Below, one piece after another: positions 21,995-34,453 of a stretch of 64,000 bases of DNA. The translations under genes were made by a program, and so were the position numbers. Origin of the DNA: Endocalyx cinctus (lineage: Eukaryota; Ascomycota; Sordariomycetes; Amphisphaeriales; Apiosporaceae); NCBI GenBank assembly GCA_001600455.1, contig BCKC01000005.1:1178001-1242000 (forward strand), read 5' to 3'. The notes beneath the pieces were generated by a model. That model was not told where the DNA came from. It searched no databases and worked only from the letters and a program-made list of their open reading frames with translations. Each line of letters begins with the position of its first letter. The first letter of the stretch is position 1.

Positions 21995-23843
21995 CTAATA
22001 TCCAGGACACCTCATGTCGAAAGGAGCCTTCTGGTTATTGGGCTTGCAAATCATTTCGTTCGCGAACGCCCTCCATCGGTCGACCAGATCCGTCTCGCGT
22101 ACGCCCGCATGTTGCGGGTAAAAGCTCAGGTGGCCGACGACCGAGCGGGTATCGATGACGTGAGGTCGCTGAAACTTCTTAGGCGCCGTCACCGTTAGGT
22201 ACTCCTCGTCATCATCGGCGATGGGCAACGCTGCCTTAATGTCGTGACCCCAAAGGGCAACAAAGTTGAGGTTATACCGGACGTATTCCGTGTCGAAGAG
22301 CTGCTCAGCACCGGGGCCCAAGCCGTTCTCGTCGTAGAACTTAAGAGCGGCCGAATCCGCCGAAGAAGACGTTCCTTGCGGCAAATCCAGCTTCGTCCCG
22401 AAGAAGTACCGCCATATTGCGTTTTCTTCGAGATTTTGCAGCAGCGAGTATTGCTGTTGCGACGCAATCATCCACGATCTCCACGAGGCACCGAACATGG
22501 CATCGACACCTTCCTTAGCAATGCGAAGCCTGTTAATTCCCATCGGAGTCTTGAGGAGGTCCTCGGGTCCATCTTTCAACAGCAGCCACGGGTGTCCCTG
22601 GTAGGGAGGGTCGGCGAACACCTCCTGCTCAACCGTTTGTTTTGTGATCATGTCGATTTTAGGGAGCTCTGATGACGGGTAGGTGTTCTTCTCCGACGGA
22701 CGCCAGCTCTCGGCAGCGCGGTGCGTTGGCGCATTGCTGGGATCCGGCCGGAACGGGTGTATCGCGCCGACATTAAAATGCTTGTATCCCATCAGAGGCG
22801 TATTCACGATATTGGAGGATACGGCGAACGGGTGCGGCTCGGCAAGTCGAGTATGCACTAATTGAGGGATCGCGTCGGGGTGGATGAAGATCTAGGAAAG
22901 CCAGACATGATTAGGAAAAAGAAGAGAATAAAGACAGAATCAGAGAGAGGGGTGGTATAAAAATACTTACAATGTCGTCGTCGATTTTGACATAGATGGT
23001 ATCGTCTTCGGTTACGGGGTCCCATATACACCCGTAGTTGCCTCCAACACAATCACCAGGCTTGACGATCCGGTAAGAGGACCCTCTCTCCTTGATCAAG
23101 TTGTCAAGATAGCTGAGGTCCTCCTCCTTGTCGGTATGAATCATGAACCAAATCTCATCCAGATATCCACCATTCTCGACCAGGTTCTGCTGGAGATAAC
23201 AATCAAGGAAATCGACGGTGCGCTTACGACCATAGAATAACAGTCCCTTGACCTTCACGCCTTCCGGTTTCTTCCAGCCGCCAGAGGGTGCATAGCTCTC
23301 GAGAGTGAAGTTACCTGTTCCGTGAGCATGAGCGAGCGAAGATTTGTATGCACCGTTCTTATCGACAGGCCAAGTGGTGCATTGTCCCGGGACTTCGGGT
23401 ATTTGGGATTCCAGAGGCTCTGATGATCCCGGTTCGGGCGACGCGGAAATCGCAGGCTTCTCGTGAGTATTTGTTACCGGGGTACCGGGATTTTGAGGTT
23501 TGCTCGGCGTTGTTTCGGCAGGAGTGTTGTGTTCCTTGTTTTCGAAAGGAGCGGCGCGATATATTTCGCGGTGAGTAAACGAAAAGAATACGGCAGAGAT
23601 ACTGATAATGACGAGACCGATAATAACTATACGTCGCAAGTCATGTTTCCTCCTAAATATAGCACCCGGTTGTTGTAACATTTTATTCCACCACGATTGT
23701 TGCGAAGACATTCTCCCGCCAGAAAGCTTCGGCTCGTTCGAGAATAGACCCACGTTCTCCTCTTCCTCCCGTCCCCTATCCGACATGTCGTCGGTGTGTC
23801 TCGTGAAGGAGTCGGAGGACATCGACCCCGACCTTTCACCCAT
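21995..23843 (-). CDS. Type II membrane protein, putative Golgi glycosyltransferase
   Basis: Predicted 589 residues from exons 22971-23843 and 21995-22891 (phase 0 splice, GTAAGT donor). An N-terminal cytoplasmic tail of about 70 residues is followed by one membrane span (RRIVIIGLVIISISAVFFSF), a Pro/Thr/Ser/Glu stem, and then a globular domain. The core has LLFYGRKRTVDFLDCYLQQNLVENGG, DEIWFMIHTDKEEDLSYLD, and a DxD-like metal site IYVKIDDDI directly before the splice, then IFIHPDAIPQL. This order (Rossmann-like start, then DDD) fits a GT-A nucleotide-sugar transferase. No specific family name is claimed. The lumenal location is inferred from the topology. The upstream DNA is pyrimidine-rich on the coding strand. 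Confidence 0.7.
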
Positions 23844-26800
23844 TTATTACTTTCGAAATAACGACGCAGATAGAGGCTACCCCACGACGTCCCTCTCTTC
23901 CTATTCCTCTCTTGTCGGTATTATATAGACACGATGTAGGAGAAGAGAAGGTTTAGGCGAAAGGTAAAGGGGGAAGAGAAAGGAGAGAAAAGAAAAAATA
24001 AAAATAGAAAAAAAGAAATAAGTAAATAAAAAAAAACAGGTTGAGAGAAGGGACGAGTGTGAAAAGGAAGGAAAAGAAAAATAAGAAGAAAGAAGAATGA
24101 AAAAAAAAGAGGAGAAAAGGAAAATAAAAATGTAACTACAGGAATGTCAGAATAGTTATGAAACGACGACAGAATAGGAAAAGATGTAAGCAGTTCGTAA
24201 AAAAAGAAAAAGCATTAACCCAGATGTTAAGCAGATTAGGAACACATTCCAGGTCCAGAGCGGGCAATAGACTTGACTACTCTGTAGAAGATATCTCGGT
24301 CAAATAATCTAAATCGCGTGCATGTCATATCCATACGCATAGCCCTGGAGAGTAGTATTTTAGCATTGTTAAAAGGGTAAGTGGGTATTCTTGTCAGCAG
24401 CAATAAATAAAAAAGATCTGAAAATCTCGAATTTCTCGTATCTGGCAACTTCAGCTTATCTCATTTAGGTACATGGTCAGTGGTTCATCCTACTCCCTCG
24501 CAGGCATCAACTGATTCAAATGTCGCAGTAGGGTATCACAGCATTGTTTGCCAAGAGAACATCTCCCCGTAAAAGGAATGAAAAGGATAGTACTTTTTTC
24601 TTACAAGTAGCGCAAAAACAAAGTATGAACCAAGGGTTATTAGGGGAAGATCTAATTTAAAAGGCTTGGTATCTAGAAAATGGGGATAGTATCCAATTTC
24701 TAGGTACCAATAGTAGAAGTATCCCTCCCCACCTAAAGAACTGACCTAGGGTATCCTGTAGTGTAGTATATTAGTGTAGTGTACCCTAAGTACTTAGTAT
24801 ACTTAGCATTCAATCCATTATATTTAAGGTTATCACTCACTATGTACGCTACTAATGCGCTGTACCTTACATGTAGGCATTTAGATAGTAACTAGGTACT
24901 TACCTAAGTACTTATTTACTCGAATGAAATTCTCTATCGTTAAATGGAATTATTATGTATTAGTTGATTGAGTTTAGTTAGAGTTTATGAATGGGAATTG
25001 TTAAAGAAGAGGGAGTCCTCCTCAATGTAGCTGTGATGATAGTACGGAGTAGATATGTACTATTTAAGTAGGTAAGTACCTAGGTACTGTAGACTGTAGA
25101 TTAGTAGTGTAGTTCCAGCGTATTTAAGATACGAAATACTATGCATTAGGTAGTGATAAGGTCGTATAATAACCGCTGTAATTTTGATAATATACTATAG
25201 ATAGTAAGTTTTGACGGTAAAAAGGTACTTAGTATTACCTATTTCGAATTTGGGACACTGCCTCTCTAAAGACTCTAGTGAATGTAAGGCTCATTTTAAA
25301 AAACCACGCTAGCCAAGAGAATTTTCAACCTCTGGTTGGCTGAAGGATTAAGCCCCGCTAACCCTGTCATGCCTGTTAATCTAATCCCTACCATCTCCGT
25401 TCAGCTTTGTGGGTCACACATCTCGTCCGTTTATCTGGATTCTGTACTAATCCCTTTAGTTTTTGTATCTACCAATCGGTCGTATATGCATGTTCATTAC
25501 CGCTACGTCTATACCGGTATCATTGGTAATGTAGTGTTATGTATGGAGTAAATGCAGTACGGATAGATGACACTAGTGAGTAATTAGCGAAGTGGCAGAG
25601 GGCAGAAGGAAGAAGAAAAAAAAAAAAAAAAAAGGAAAAGGAAAAGGGGGTCTAATCTAATCCACCAGCCAATTAAGACACTATCTACTTCCAACTTCGT
25701 ATACCCATCACCAACAGGTTGAAGAATATAACCTCAAATGCCCCATTCCCCATTCCTTTCTTTTTCGTCTTACTTCTTTTATACTAGACGTCAACTGCAT
25801 TCTTCAACGCTCACGAAGATTGGAATAAATAGTATATTGACTTTATTTGACGTCATGTCTGACACCAGATAAGATTATTGATCCTCGATAGGTCCAACAA
25901 AGGATTTAACCCTCCCCATCTGGTTGTGGCTGTAAGCTACCAGCACTTTTTCTGCTTTGATAATTATCCTCAGTGGTTACTTAAAAAAGCAATTTTTCTT
26001 TCTTTCTTTTTGCGAGACAATTACAGGGATGCAAATGTTGTTGGGTTGGTTCCCAGAAAGAAAAGGAAAAAAAGACCCCTACTTTTATCCATACACATAT
26101 AATATAATATATATACATATATATATACTATGATATTTATATAATAGTTGATCTTTCCTCATTTATACATTCATAATGGATAATCTTGAAAAATTTTGTG
26201 AATCCTTTTTTTTCCCCTTAGAATCAGAATATTGCACAGCATTCCTGTGCCTCCTCCTAGGACTCTCCTATAATCTACACGTATATACTGACACAACATA
26301 AGCAATTTTCGTGTAAGACACAAGGTTAAATTCATTAAATCTTCTTCTTTTTGTTCTTGATTCACCTTCCTACTGCGTATATACTCATCCCCCATCCTCT
26401 TCTTCCCCCCATGTTCTCACGTAATGTGACAGCAGTATGGTAATTCGGCACGCCCAGAGATTCTATTTATCATAGCCCTTTAGCCAAGCCAAGCAACCCC
26501 CCTAACATGATAAATACTTTGTACATGTATACACAGTGGGTTTTATATCAGGGATTAGGTGCTTAATGGGTATCTGAGCTACGCCGCTTTACGCCAGATT
26601 TTAACCTGAGCTTACTTAGCCTGAGTAAATGTTCGGAACTGGATACATCGTAAAAATACGTATAGAATTTAGTATAAATCCTTTTTCCGTAAATAACTAT
26701 GAACGTAATAGTTCTTATTACAGGCAATTATCCGTTATAAATTGTAACTGAATTACGGAACCTTACTAAGACATAGGAAGGCGTGCAGCGTGGTGCATTT

Positions 26801-27599
26801 TCGGAATGAAAAAAAAAAAAATGTTAATTAGTTCCTTTTTTTCCCTTTCTTTCTTTTGTTAGTTAGCTCATTATTACTGTCATCAATAGATCTGAGGGGT
26901 TTCCAGAATCTCCGTTCCCGTGGGATTCATTCCCATCAGATCTAACATATCCAGCCCAACCCTCGAAGTTAAAAATGACCCTCAAGAGCTAGAAATATCT
27001 AGGCTGGAAATATCTAACTTAGATATTTCTGTATTTAGACTTTTGTATTATACCCGCAAAAGATAGTTGATTGCTTGTTACGGAAGCTGTACTGGAAGCT
27101 TATCATTCAAAAAAATCACTGATATAATTCTTCTAATAATAAGGTTGACGAAGGAAGGAAGAGAAGTAAGTAAGGTAAGTAGGAAGTTACATCAATGGAT
27201 ACCTTAAATAATATATATCCCACTCATTACCTCATTACCTCATTAACAACCTTGGAACTTCCCAATACATATCAAAAGCATTACTTACGAGAGAATTGGC
27301 TTCGAATGATCCTCTCTAAATCATCATTCCCCAATTGCTATCACTTCGCTATTTTCGTTCAAGATCATCAGGATTGGCTTCGTCCATATTCCATCAATTC
27401 GGAAGATAGTTAGATAACTAGGCAATTGATTCATCTTCTCTCTTTGCGATAGTCTCTTCTTCATAGCCAGCCATATTGTGATACATTACCTCATCGCCTA
27501 ATTAACAACTTCCTTATTTACTCTATTACCTAACTAACCTATTACCTGACAGGTGGCTCTCAGCCATGCCGTCACATTGCTACAATCAATAAAACCATG
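23844..27599. other. A+T-rich intergenic island
   Basis: About 3.8 kb without a supportable gene. The left part (23930-24130) is almost pure purine on the plus strand and is probably the leader of the gene at 21995-23843. From 24700 to 25250 the DNA is dominated by TAGGTA, AAGTACTTA and GTAGTGTA steps, typical of RIP-worn islands. An A-run lies at 25616-25633. A copy of a dispersed repeat occupies about 26600-26775. Confidence 0.45.
26600..26775. repeat. Dispersed repeat, copy 1
   Basis: The stretch 26675-26775 aligns with 53821-53935 through shared blocks TAAATC, GTAAATAACT, CTTATTAC, ATCCGTTAT and ACTAAGA, with many C/T differences. The sequence just before (AGCCTGAGTAAATG) contains the reverse complement of the TTTACTCAGGCT block of the 50.4 and 53.7 kb copies. 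No open frame and no clear ends were found, so the element class is unknown. Confidence 0.55.
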
Positions 27600-28270
27600 A
27601 TGTACCGAGAACCAGCCTGTCTCCTCATCTCGGAGAGAATCTTCCCTCTTCCGCAAATTATTCGGAGATCGTTGATCGAGATATTCTGTCCGGAGGGAGA
27701 ATTTAAGGGAAGAAATACCAGTATCCAGGGAGAATAAGAGCTCCGGCGTTAAACGCCCCAACCTGATCACGTCCGGAGGCTTCACGTCGCGGAACTTCGA
27801 GCTCACGTTAAATTAAATAGTTTATCTCGCCCTCGGTACAAGTAACTTCGCAGACGCCGTGGCCGAATCGTTAGCCACGTTACACTAAGCCGCGAAAACC
27901 GACGTCGAAAACGTCGAATACGTCCTAATCTTAGCCCCCTATAAAAGTCGTGGAAAATCGAACCGAATTGCGGGACACCACGAGACCTCCGAATTCTCGA
28001 CGACGAACGGTCCGAGTATCGGCCGTTAGATTTTAACCAGAGCTAGTCTATTAACGGAAGACGAGGCTGGTGTTAACAAGTGCGTAACGGCATTTTATAT
28101 AAACGACCCGTATAATCCCCGCCCCTCGAACGAAGCCGCATCGATGGAGGCCGAGCTCTGGACCAGATTTGTTTATAAATACCTTGCCAGGAGCCACGGC
28201 ATCCTTAACTATCTATCCCCGTTACCTGTCCTATTTATTACCGAGGTCGAGCAAAAAGCTATTAAAAGAG
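27600..28270 (+). pseudogene. DUF3669-family pseudogene
   Basis: Relic of a fungal DUF3669 protein. The diagnostic parts appear in family order: YREPACLLISERIFPLPQ and RRSLIEIFCPEGEF, then SGGFTSRNFELTLN, then NFADAVAESLATLH with KTDVENVEYVL, an LDFNQ remnant, then TEDEAGVNKCVTAFYINDP followed by YNPRPS, then ELWTRFVYKYLARSHGIL. These correspond to the family's SLRNFPLHLDQM, MADALAVLHW, DANDVEFVL, LDFDCCR and MDEAGVDQAVAAFFRNDPYYPRP-like segments (recalled, not searched). The frame has at least four stops and at least two frame changes. One stop lies where a Gln is likely (LNQIV-like, CAA to TAA) and one where a Trp is likely. It is G+C-rich against A+T-rich surroundings. The function of the live family is unknown. 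Confidence 0.7.
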
Positions 28271-29465
28271 GTACCGCTTCAGCAGGACCTCCAAAAACCA
28301 TGGGACGAGGTGCCACCAACCCTTAGCTGGCCCTACCTGGAGGAGTACAATCCCCCTCAAAGCACGTATACGATACATGCACTGTGCCACGCCGTGACAC
28401 GTCGCCTTTACCGTTTTCTTTTAAATCCGTTTTCTTCGAGATCCGGGGGGGGGGGTTTGTTTTCTCGTATAACTTATTCATAAGCATGCATAAATAAAAC
28501 TGCTTAGGACACTTGACTGATTAATGACTGAGGTCACAGGTGAGCCTGACTAAAAGCAGCAAATGCGCTATTCTCGATCTGTCAAAAAAAAAAAAAAAAA
28601 AGGTCAATGTAAAACCTATTGGAACCGACCAATAAACTACCCCTTTGTTCATTATCAAAACTCAAATTTTTAATGCCACCTTACCCTGGTTTCCTTGGTA
28701 TATCGGAATTTATTAAAGATTGCAGATTGCCGATTGCAGAATATGTGCATACATACAGATTATCAACGTGGTGCGTGGGATGCAAAATAGATTAAGCATG
28801 CAGGCAAGCAGGTAGACTAGAGAGGAACCTTGGAACACCACATTGAAAAGAAAATAATGATAAGAGTTTGCTTCTTTTTTTTTTTTTTGTTTCAAGCTTG
28901 AGCCTCATACTGCCAGACTGCCAGACTACCCGACCCGACACTAAAAGTTCCGTCAATGCTACTTAACCCACTCTTGTAATAGTCTAGGACTTATATGTAT
29001 GCATAATTGGTATTTAATTCGGGCGGCCGTAATACCGCACCATCTCATCCCTCACAACGCTCGCACTCGCATACTTAAAGTAGTATACCTAAAGTACTCC
29101 GTAGTTATTATTACTTATTCCACTTGCCTCCTCCTTGCATCATGAACGAGTATCGTACCCATGTCCAAATTCTTCTGTTCAAACTTCACAGTATTTCAGT
29201 GTCTACACTATCATCGGCTACTGTTTGCCGCTCGTTGTATCAAAATCACGTTGCATAGTAGTATAGTCGAGCAAGAAGTAATAAATAGGTGTAATATATA
29301 TATATCTCATAAAACGATAACCGATAAGAATAAATATACTTTCATATCTCATTTCCATACAAATAACTAAACGATGATTATTTTTAAAATGTACATCATA
29401 CATTAGTTAGGTGACCTACCCCTGGCAGGTCTCTCTAGTTTTCTTAAAAGCAAGTAATCGCGACT
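28271..29465. other. Intergenic region
   Basis: Directly after the DUF3669 relic, the frame at 28271-28483 (LQKPWDEVPPTLSWPYLEEY) may be a continuation of the relic or of a second broken gene. The rest is A+T-rich with an A-run (28584-28601), a G-run (28445-28456) and a T-run (28877-28888). No gene is supported. Confidence 0.4.
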
Positions 29466-31855
29466 CTAAATAAACGCTCCATTTCCACCACCCGGCGGGT
29501 TCTGTCGTCCCGGTCCCGGTCCCGGTCCCGATCCCTGGCCCTTCGGCGGTAGTCGAACCGGGGAATCGGTCAACGTATACCCTCTTTCCCGACTGCTACT
29601 GCCGCTATTACTATTATCACGCGTCTCGTTCCAATGCCTCCTGCGTTCGTTTTCGTATTCTAGCTCTTTTTCTCCGTATTCTTCCGAGCTCACCGTGTCT
29701 GCTCTCCTCCGGTAACTTCGTGGTGGACTGGTGTTCGTGATACCCCTTCCGTACCTCATCTCCCTCTTGTCGTCTTCGTAAGGACTGTTGCTGTTCATAT
29801 CATCGTATTCGTCATCATCGTCAATATACTCATCCGGGTCCTCGTACCTTGGTATAGCGGGCGCCAAATTGGAATCTCCTTTAACTAGGCCCAGCCTCTC
29901 CTCTTCTGTCGCGTTCTTCACTTTGATCTGTCCCGAGTGTCCGCGGTGGTGTGAGTGACGGGACGGGGGTAGTGCGCTGTTGCTGTTGCTGTTGCTCAGA
30001 AGCGACGCCGACGACGGGTGTACTTGTTCCTGTGGGTCCCTGTCAGCTTGATGCCGACGGAAGACGTTCTGGAACGAGAACTGTCGACGTGCTGAGCGGT
30101 TATGCTCTCCGTGGGGCGGTGGTGTCGGTGGAGCCAAAGACGTCATACTAGAACCTGGTTTTGGCGTTTCCGTGAACTGGATGTGTCGATCCATGCTTCC
30201 TGAGCCGGCACTTTCCGCGCCGTAGCCGTACGGGCTATTTCCGTTACCTGATCTGTGTCCGGGAACGGCGATATCCGTCAGTTGTACCGGGTGCATCGGG
30301 CTCTGCATCGACTTCGCATTGTGCGGATCGTGGTTCATGTGCTGCGGGAGGTTCGGAGTTCGCGGCGCCATAACGCTACGCGTCCTCGAGCGGATGGTGC
30401 CGGCTATGCTAGAAAGGACACCAGGTGACATCTGCCGGCTTCGCTCTTCCTCTAACTCCTCCTCGGTGGGGAATCGAGTCATGCCCAGAGGTGGGTGCGC
30501 GGGGGTTTGAGTAAGCACCGTCGTAGCCGTCATGGGACGACTCTTGGTACTACTCATAGTCGTCCTTCGTCGTCGCAATCCGTCCCATTCGTACTGCTCA
30601 TGGCCATCTTCACTGACAGTCGCCAGTCGATCCCTTTCTTTCTCCTCACGTAACCGTCTGAACTCCTCCTCTTCCATCTTTTGTCGCGCGACCGAGATAC
30701 GACGCATAATAGCAGCCGCACCTCGAAGCGCATCGGCTTTAGGTTCAGTCTCGGGTTGTTCCTGTTCGGCAATCGTATGAATCTGATCCAAGTCCCCGGC
30801 AAAGACGGCCGAGTCCGGGACATCCTTTGCAGACTTAGAAAGCTGCAACAAAATGACGCCGGAGCAGATCGTCAAGAAACCTAAAACGACCGTGATGATT
30901 TCGACGGCTGTGCCTCTAAAACCTTGGAATAAAACGGCCGACGTAATGATGGTCGTGCTTGTGAAGTAGACGTAGTAAGTAGGGGTAACCATGGCTGCAT
31001 TGTATAGGTTAAGGGCTTTCTGCAGAGATAATTAGCGTCTGAGACAAGAACTGGTAAACATGTTTTACGTACGTTGAGAAAGACGATTTCGGTCACCAAG
31101 GTGCCTACCACGAAGACAAGCACCACATATAGGAACCACTGGTTGAACTGAGGTGTCCCACCAATCTGCGCGACAATAGCAGCACCCAAACCCTGGGTAG
31201 AGACAACGCTCAGCCCTCCGATCCAGCTACAAATGGAAATGTAGGTAAACATATTCTTCTTGCCATATCGAGGGCCGACCCAGAAGGCGAGTATGATGGC
31301 TCCAAGTATAATAACACCAGTATAGCTCAGAAAACCAGGAGCAATGACGTAATGCTGGAACTCTTGAATCGTCGCGACGGAAGATTCTTCGGGTGCGTTC
31401 AAAACGATCACGACGGAACCGACGATACAGAGGAAACACGCGACCTTGCCGATTAAGCTAAGTCGCTCCTTCAAGAAGATAGCCGAGAGGATGGTGGTAA
31501 CAACAACCGAAGTAGCTCCTAGCGACGTAACTAGGATAGCATCGGTAAAGGCATAGGCGACGAAGTTGAGAATCTCGCCAAATATCATGAGGGTCATGCC
31601 CCCCCACCAGTAGAAGTTCTTCAGATAGCCATAGCCTTCGCCAGCAGCTTCTTGGTATTTCTCGTTCGCTTTTAACAGGCCAACCTTCTTCAATACGAAG
31701 GAGGTTCCAATAAACAGTCCAGACCCAATCGCTATACTTATACCAATTATTTTATATACCGGAGGGCGTGTTTCAGTCGTAGTATCGGTGCTCGTCTCGT
31801 TAGCTCTTGCGTAAAGCTGGTGGGCCACGTCGAGAAGCTGGACAGCCGGGTCCAT
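29466..31855 (-). CDS. NIPA-type magnesium transporter
   Basis: Membrane transporter of the NIPA/DUF803 family (Mg2+ transport is the known role of animal members), 778 residues. Exons 31073-31855 and 29466-31019 join in phase 0. About nine hydrophobic spans fill residues 35-345. Family features include GSGLFIGTSFVLKKVGLLKA near the N-terminus, YLKNFYWWGGMTLMIFGEILNFVAYAF, and the drug/metabolite-transporter-like SLGATSVVVTTILSAIFLKERL. The splice rebuilds EIVFLN followed by KALNLYNAAMVTPTYYVYFT, a conserved NIPA stretch. A hydrophilic C-terminal tail of about 430 residues is rich in Arg, Glu, Pro and Ser, ends in a Gly/Pro repeat, and probably lies in the cytosol as a regulatory tail. Plasma-membrane or endosomal location is inferred. 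Confidence 0.92.
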
Positions 31856-34453
31856 GGTTACGATCGTCCCGAAGACGGCGAAAAGCCGCCGCCTAAAAAC
31901 GATGGGAATTCAGAATAGCCGTAAAGGACTTCTATGAGATCGAATCGTCTAAATCGGTAGAGTTATTTCGAAAAAGTGCATACGGTGCGAAAAAAATTGG
32001 TATAAAGTTGGATATGAATTATGTATGCGGTTTGCGCTTTCAAAACATCCACGGGTCCGAGTTTTTGTATAATTAGAGTTGTTGGGTTCTTTCGTTTTCA
32101 GCGCAAGATGGACAAAGGTAACCGATACGCAATTATGAGTAGGGAAATCCTAAACTATCGATAAGAGCCAGAGTGTTGGAGGCGATGGCGGCGGAACGTA
32201 AGGTGTATCGAAATATTGAAGATGTTGCCAAGGATCAACAAATCAGATCGAACTAGGTGATGGCGTGCAGACCAGACTAGATGAGAGACGGCCTTTTTTT
32301 CGTGTATGATTTTCCAACGAAATGGTTGAAAACAATGGCGATCCACGTTTGTTTGGAGGTTTCTTGTAAAGTTGGTACTCGATTGTTGGGTTTCCGATGA
32401 GTTTATTGGGTTATAGCTGAGACGTTAATTGTGGGAGAGTTGGTTGCTACGGTTGCTGAGAATGATCCTGGTTGGTTGGCTAAGCCTCTTTCCAGGTCTG
32501 TGGGCGCCCGGCCTCTTACGAATCCTATCTTATCCTCTTTCGTATTAATGAAGGTAAAAAGTCAGGAGACCCAGCGTCTCTTTTGTCTTTTAAGGAGTTT
32601 AAAATAAAAATAAATTATCAAGAGGGAATGATTATAGATTAATTTTAATTTAATAATTTTCTCACCATATAAGTTTACTGCAACACGATGCTGCTCTGAT
32701 TTCGTAGTGTGTATTGGATTGAATATGTCGTACATAATACTACACTACATATACGAGCTTAGGCATGTTCAGTAACTTTAGGGGGTTCTGAAAGCTAAAT
32801 AGGTCTAGATTCAGCGCTAAACCGGGTTTTATTCCATTTTAAGGGCAAGGATGACGTTGTTCACAACACATCCTCATCACAAATAAAGCCTAGCGCCCCC
32901 TACATATGCGCTACTAGCCCCTATCACTAAAGCCCCAGCAGCCCCAGCAGCCCCAGGTACTAAGCATTTTACAGTACTCTGCCCCTTGTTGGTTATATTA
33001 GTGGAGGCTAAAAGTGATATATTCGGGGAAGCTCCCGACACTAACCCCTCCTCGGTGCTCGTTCAATTCGTGTCTTATCTAGGAAAATCTTATAGTATAT
33101 CCATATACTCAGTACATTAGAACACATAAAAGATCATGGCTTTATCTTTACAAATGAGAAGCACAAGGGAAAATAAAAACAGGTATATGAAATCACATTG
33201 GTTAAATCGTTAATACACGTGGGGTTTTGTAGTTGACTGAGACAAAACTCAGTTGTTCCCTAGTAGTGGATAGATGCTGACATCTAGGCTGATAGGTTGC
33301 TAGTAAGCACGGAATGGTATATGGTAAAGTCCAATCCACGTAGCTGACGTCTACCCCACGCAAATAGAGTCACATCGCTTTCCTGAGCGTCCCATCAGTT
33401 TCCCGAAGTAGATACACGGTGATAGTATTCCAAGTTTGATGTAACATTTTGGTGTTAAATTGATGATGTCAGTTATCGTAATTTTTAGAATTCGTCATGT
33501 CCGTTCTTTTACTGAGATTCATTTCTTGGTTTATGGATTCTAAGGCTTAACTCACGAGACATGCAGACATACAGATATGCAGTCCGTACCTAGCATACGC
33601 GTCCGTGATAAAAATGCCGTCTTTGTTTCCTCGTGGCTTATCATGTTACACTATACTCCGGAGTATGCGCTAGGTTTGTTCAAACTTCAAAGTCCTACGG
33701 ACTTTTCCGGTGATTGATCATATCTCCCTCTGTTTAGGTGCTGTTTGTACTTTGTAGGTACATACTACCTAGATAGGGTATAGGTCAAGTAGCTTAAACA
33801 GAAACGAAATTGATGACCTGTACTCTGCGCTTCCCAGTCATGATGTGAGGTAATATTCCCTCCACGTACGGAGTAGAAATACGGACAGTTGAAACGCATT
33901 AAAGCAATAAGCCACCACTTCTAGCAAAACTCAATGGATGCACCTCATTAATATTGTACAGTTTAACTTGATACGACTGTAGTATATTGGAGCTTCGTTA
34001 AGTCCCACCATTGCCATCACCAATTGCGCCTATTAATTAAGCAAGTGTCCTCAAATTTCAGATAATGCACAATAAATATCATTTTCCCAATTCACAATGT
34101 TTGTTTTAAGAGTCATAAGATACAAGCCTTTTGCTCGTGATTATCTTAGATGAATTCCAGTTCATTAGATCTACCCAGCCATCTCGAGCCTGTAGCTCGG
34201 ACATACTCATATGGAACGTTCTTGTCTCTGCGAACATATTCCATTTAAGTTTGGCCCGGGTCTGGGAGACTTATGCTGACATGCCGGGCTTACTAACGTA
34301 GCAATCCCGCAGTCCCGGCACTTTGGTTCAACCAAGTGGGGCCAACCACTAATCACGTAATTCCGATATTAGTGTAGTGAGCGTACCTAGGCAACTCTTA
34401 CCAGCTTGGACCAGTTGCTAGATTAATGTCGATTTGACCGTGCTGCCACGCTA
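31856..34453. other. Intergenic region
   Basis: About 2.6 kb upstream of the NIPA gene and downstream of the SET gene. It holds a short tandem repeat of a CCCCAGCAG unit (32932-32956), the 14-bp palindrome ATACTCCGGAGTAT (33653-33666) and a TACGGAGTA motif (33867-33875). No gene is supported. Confidence 0.45.
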
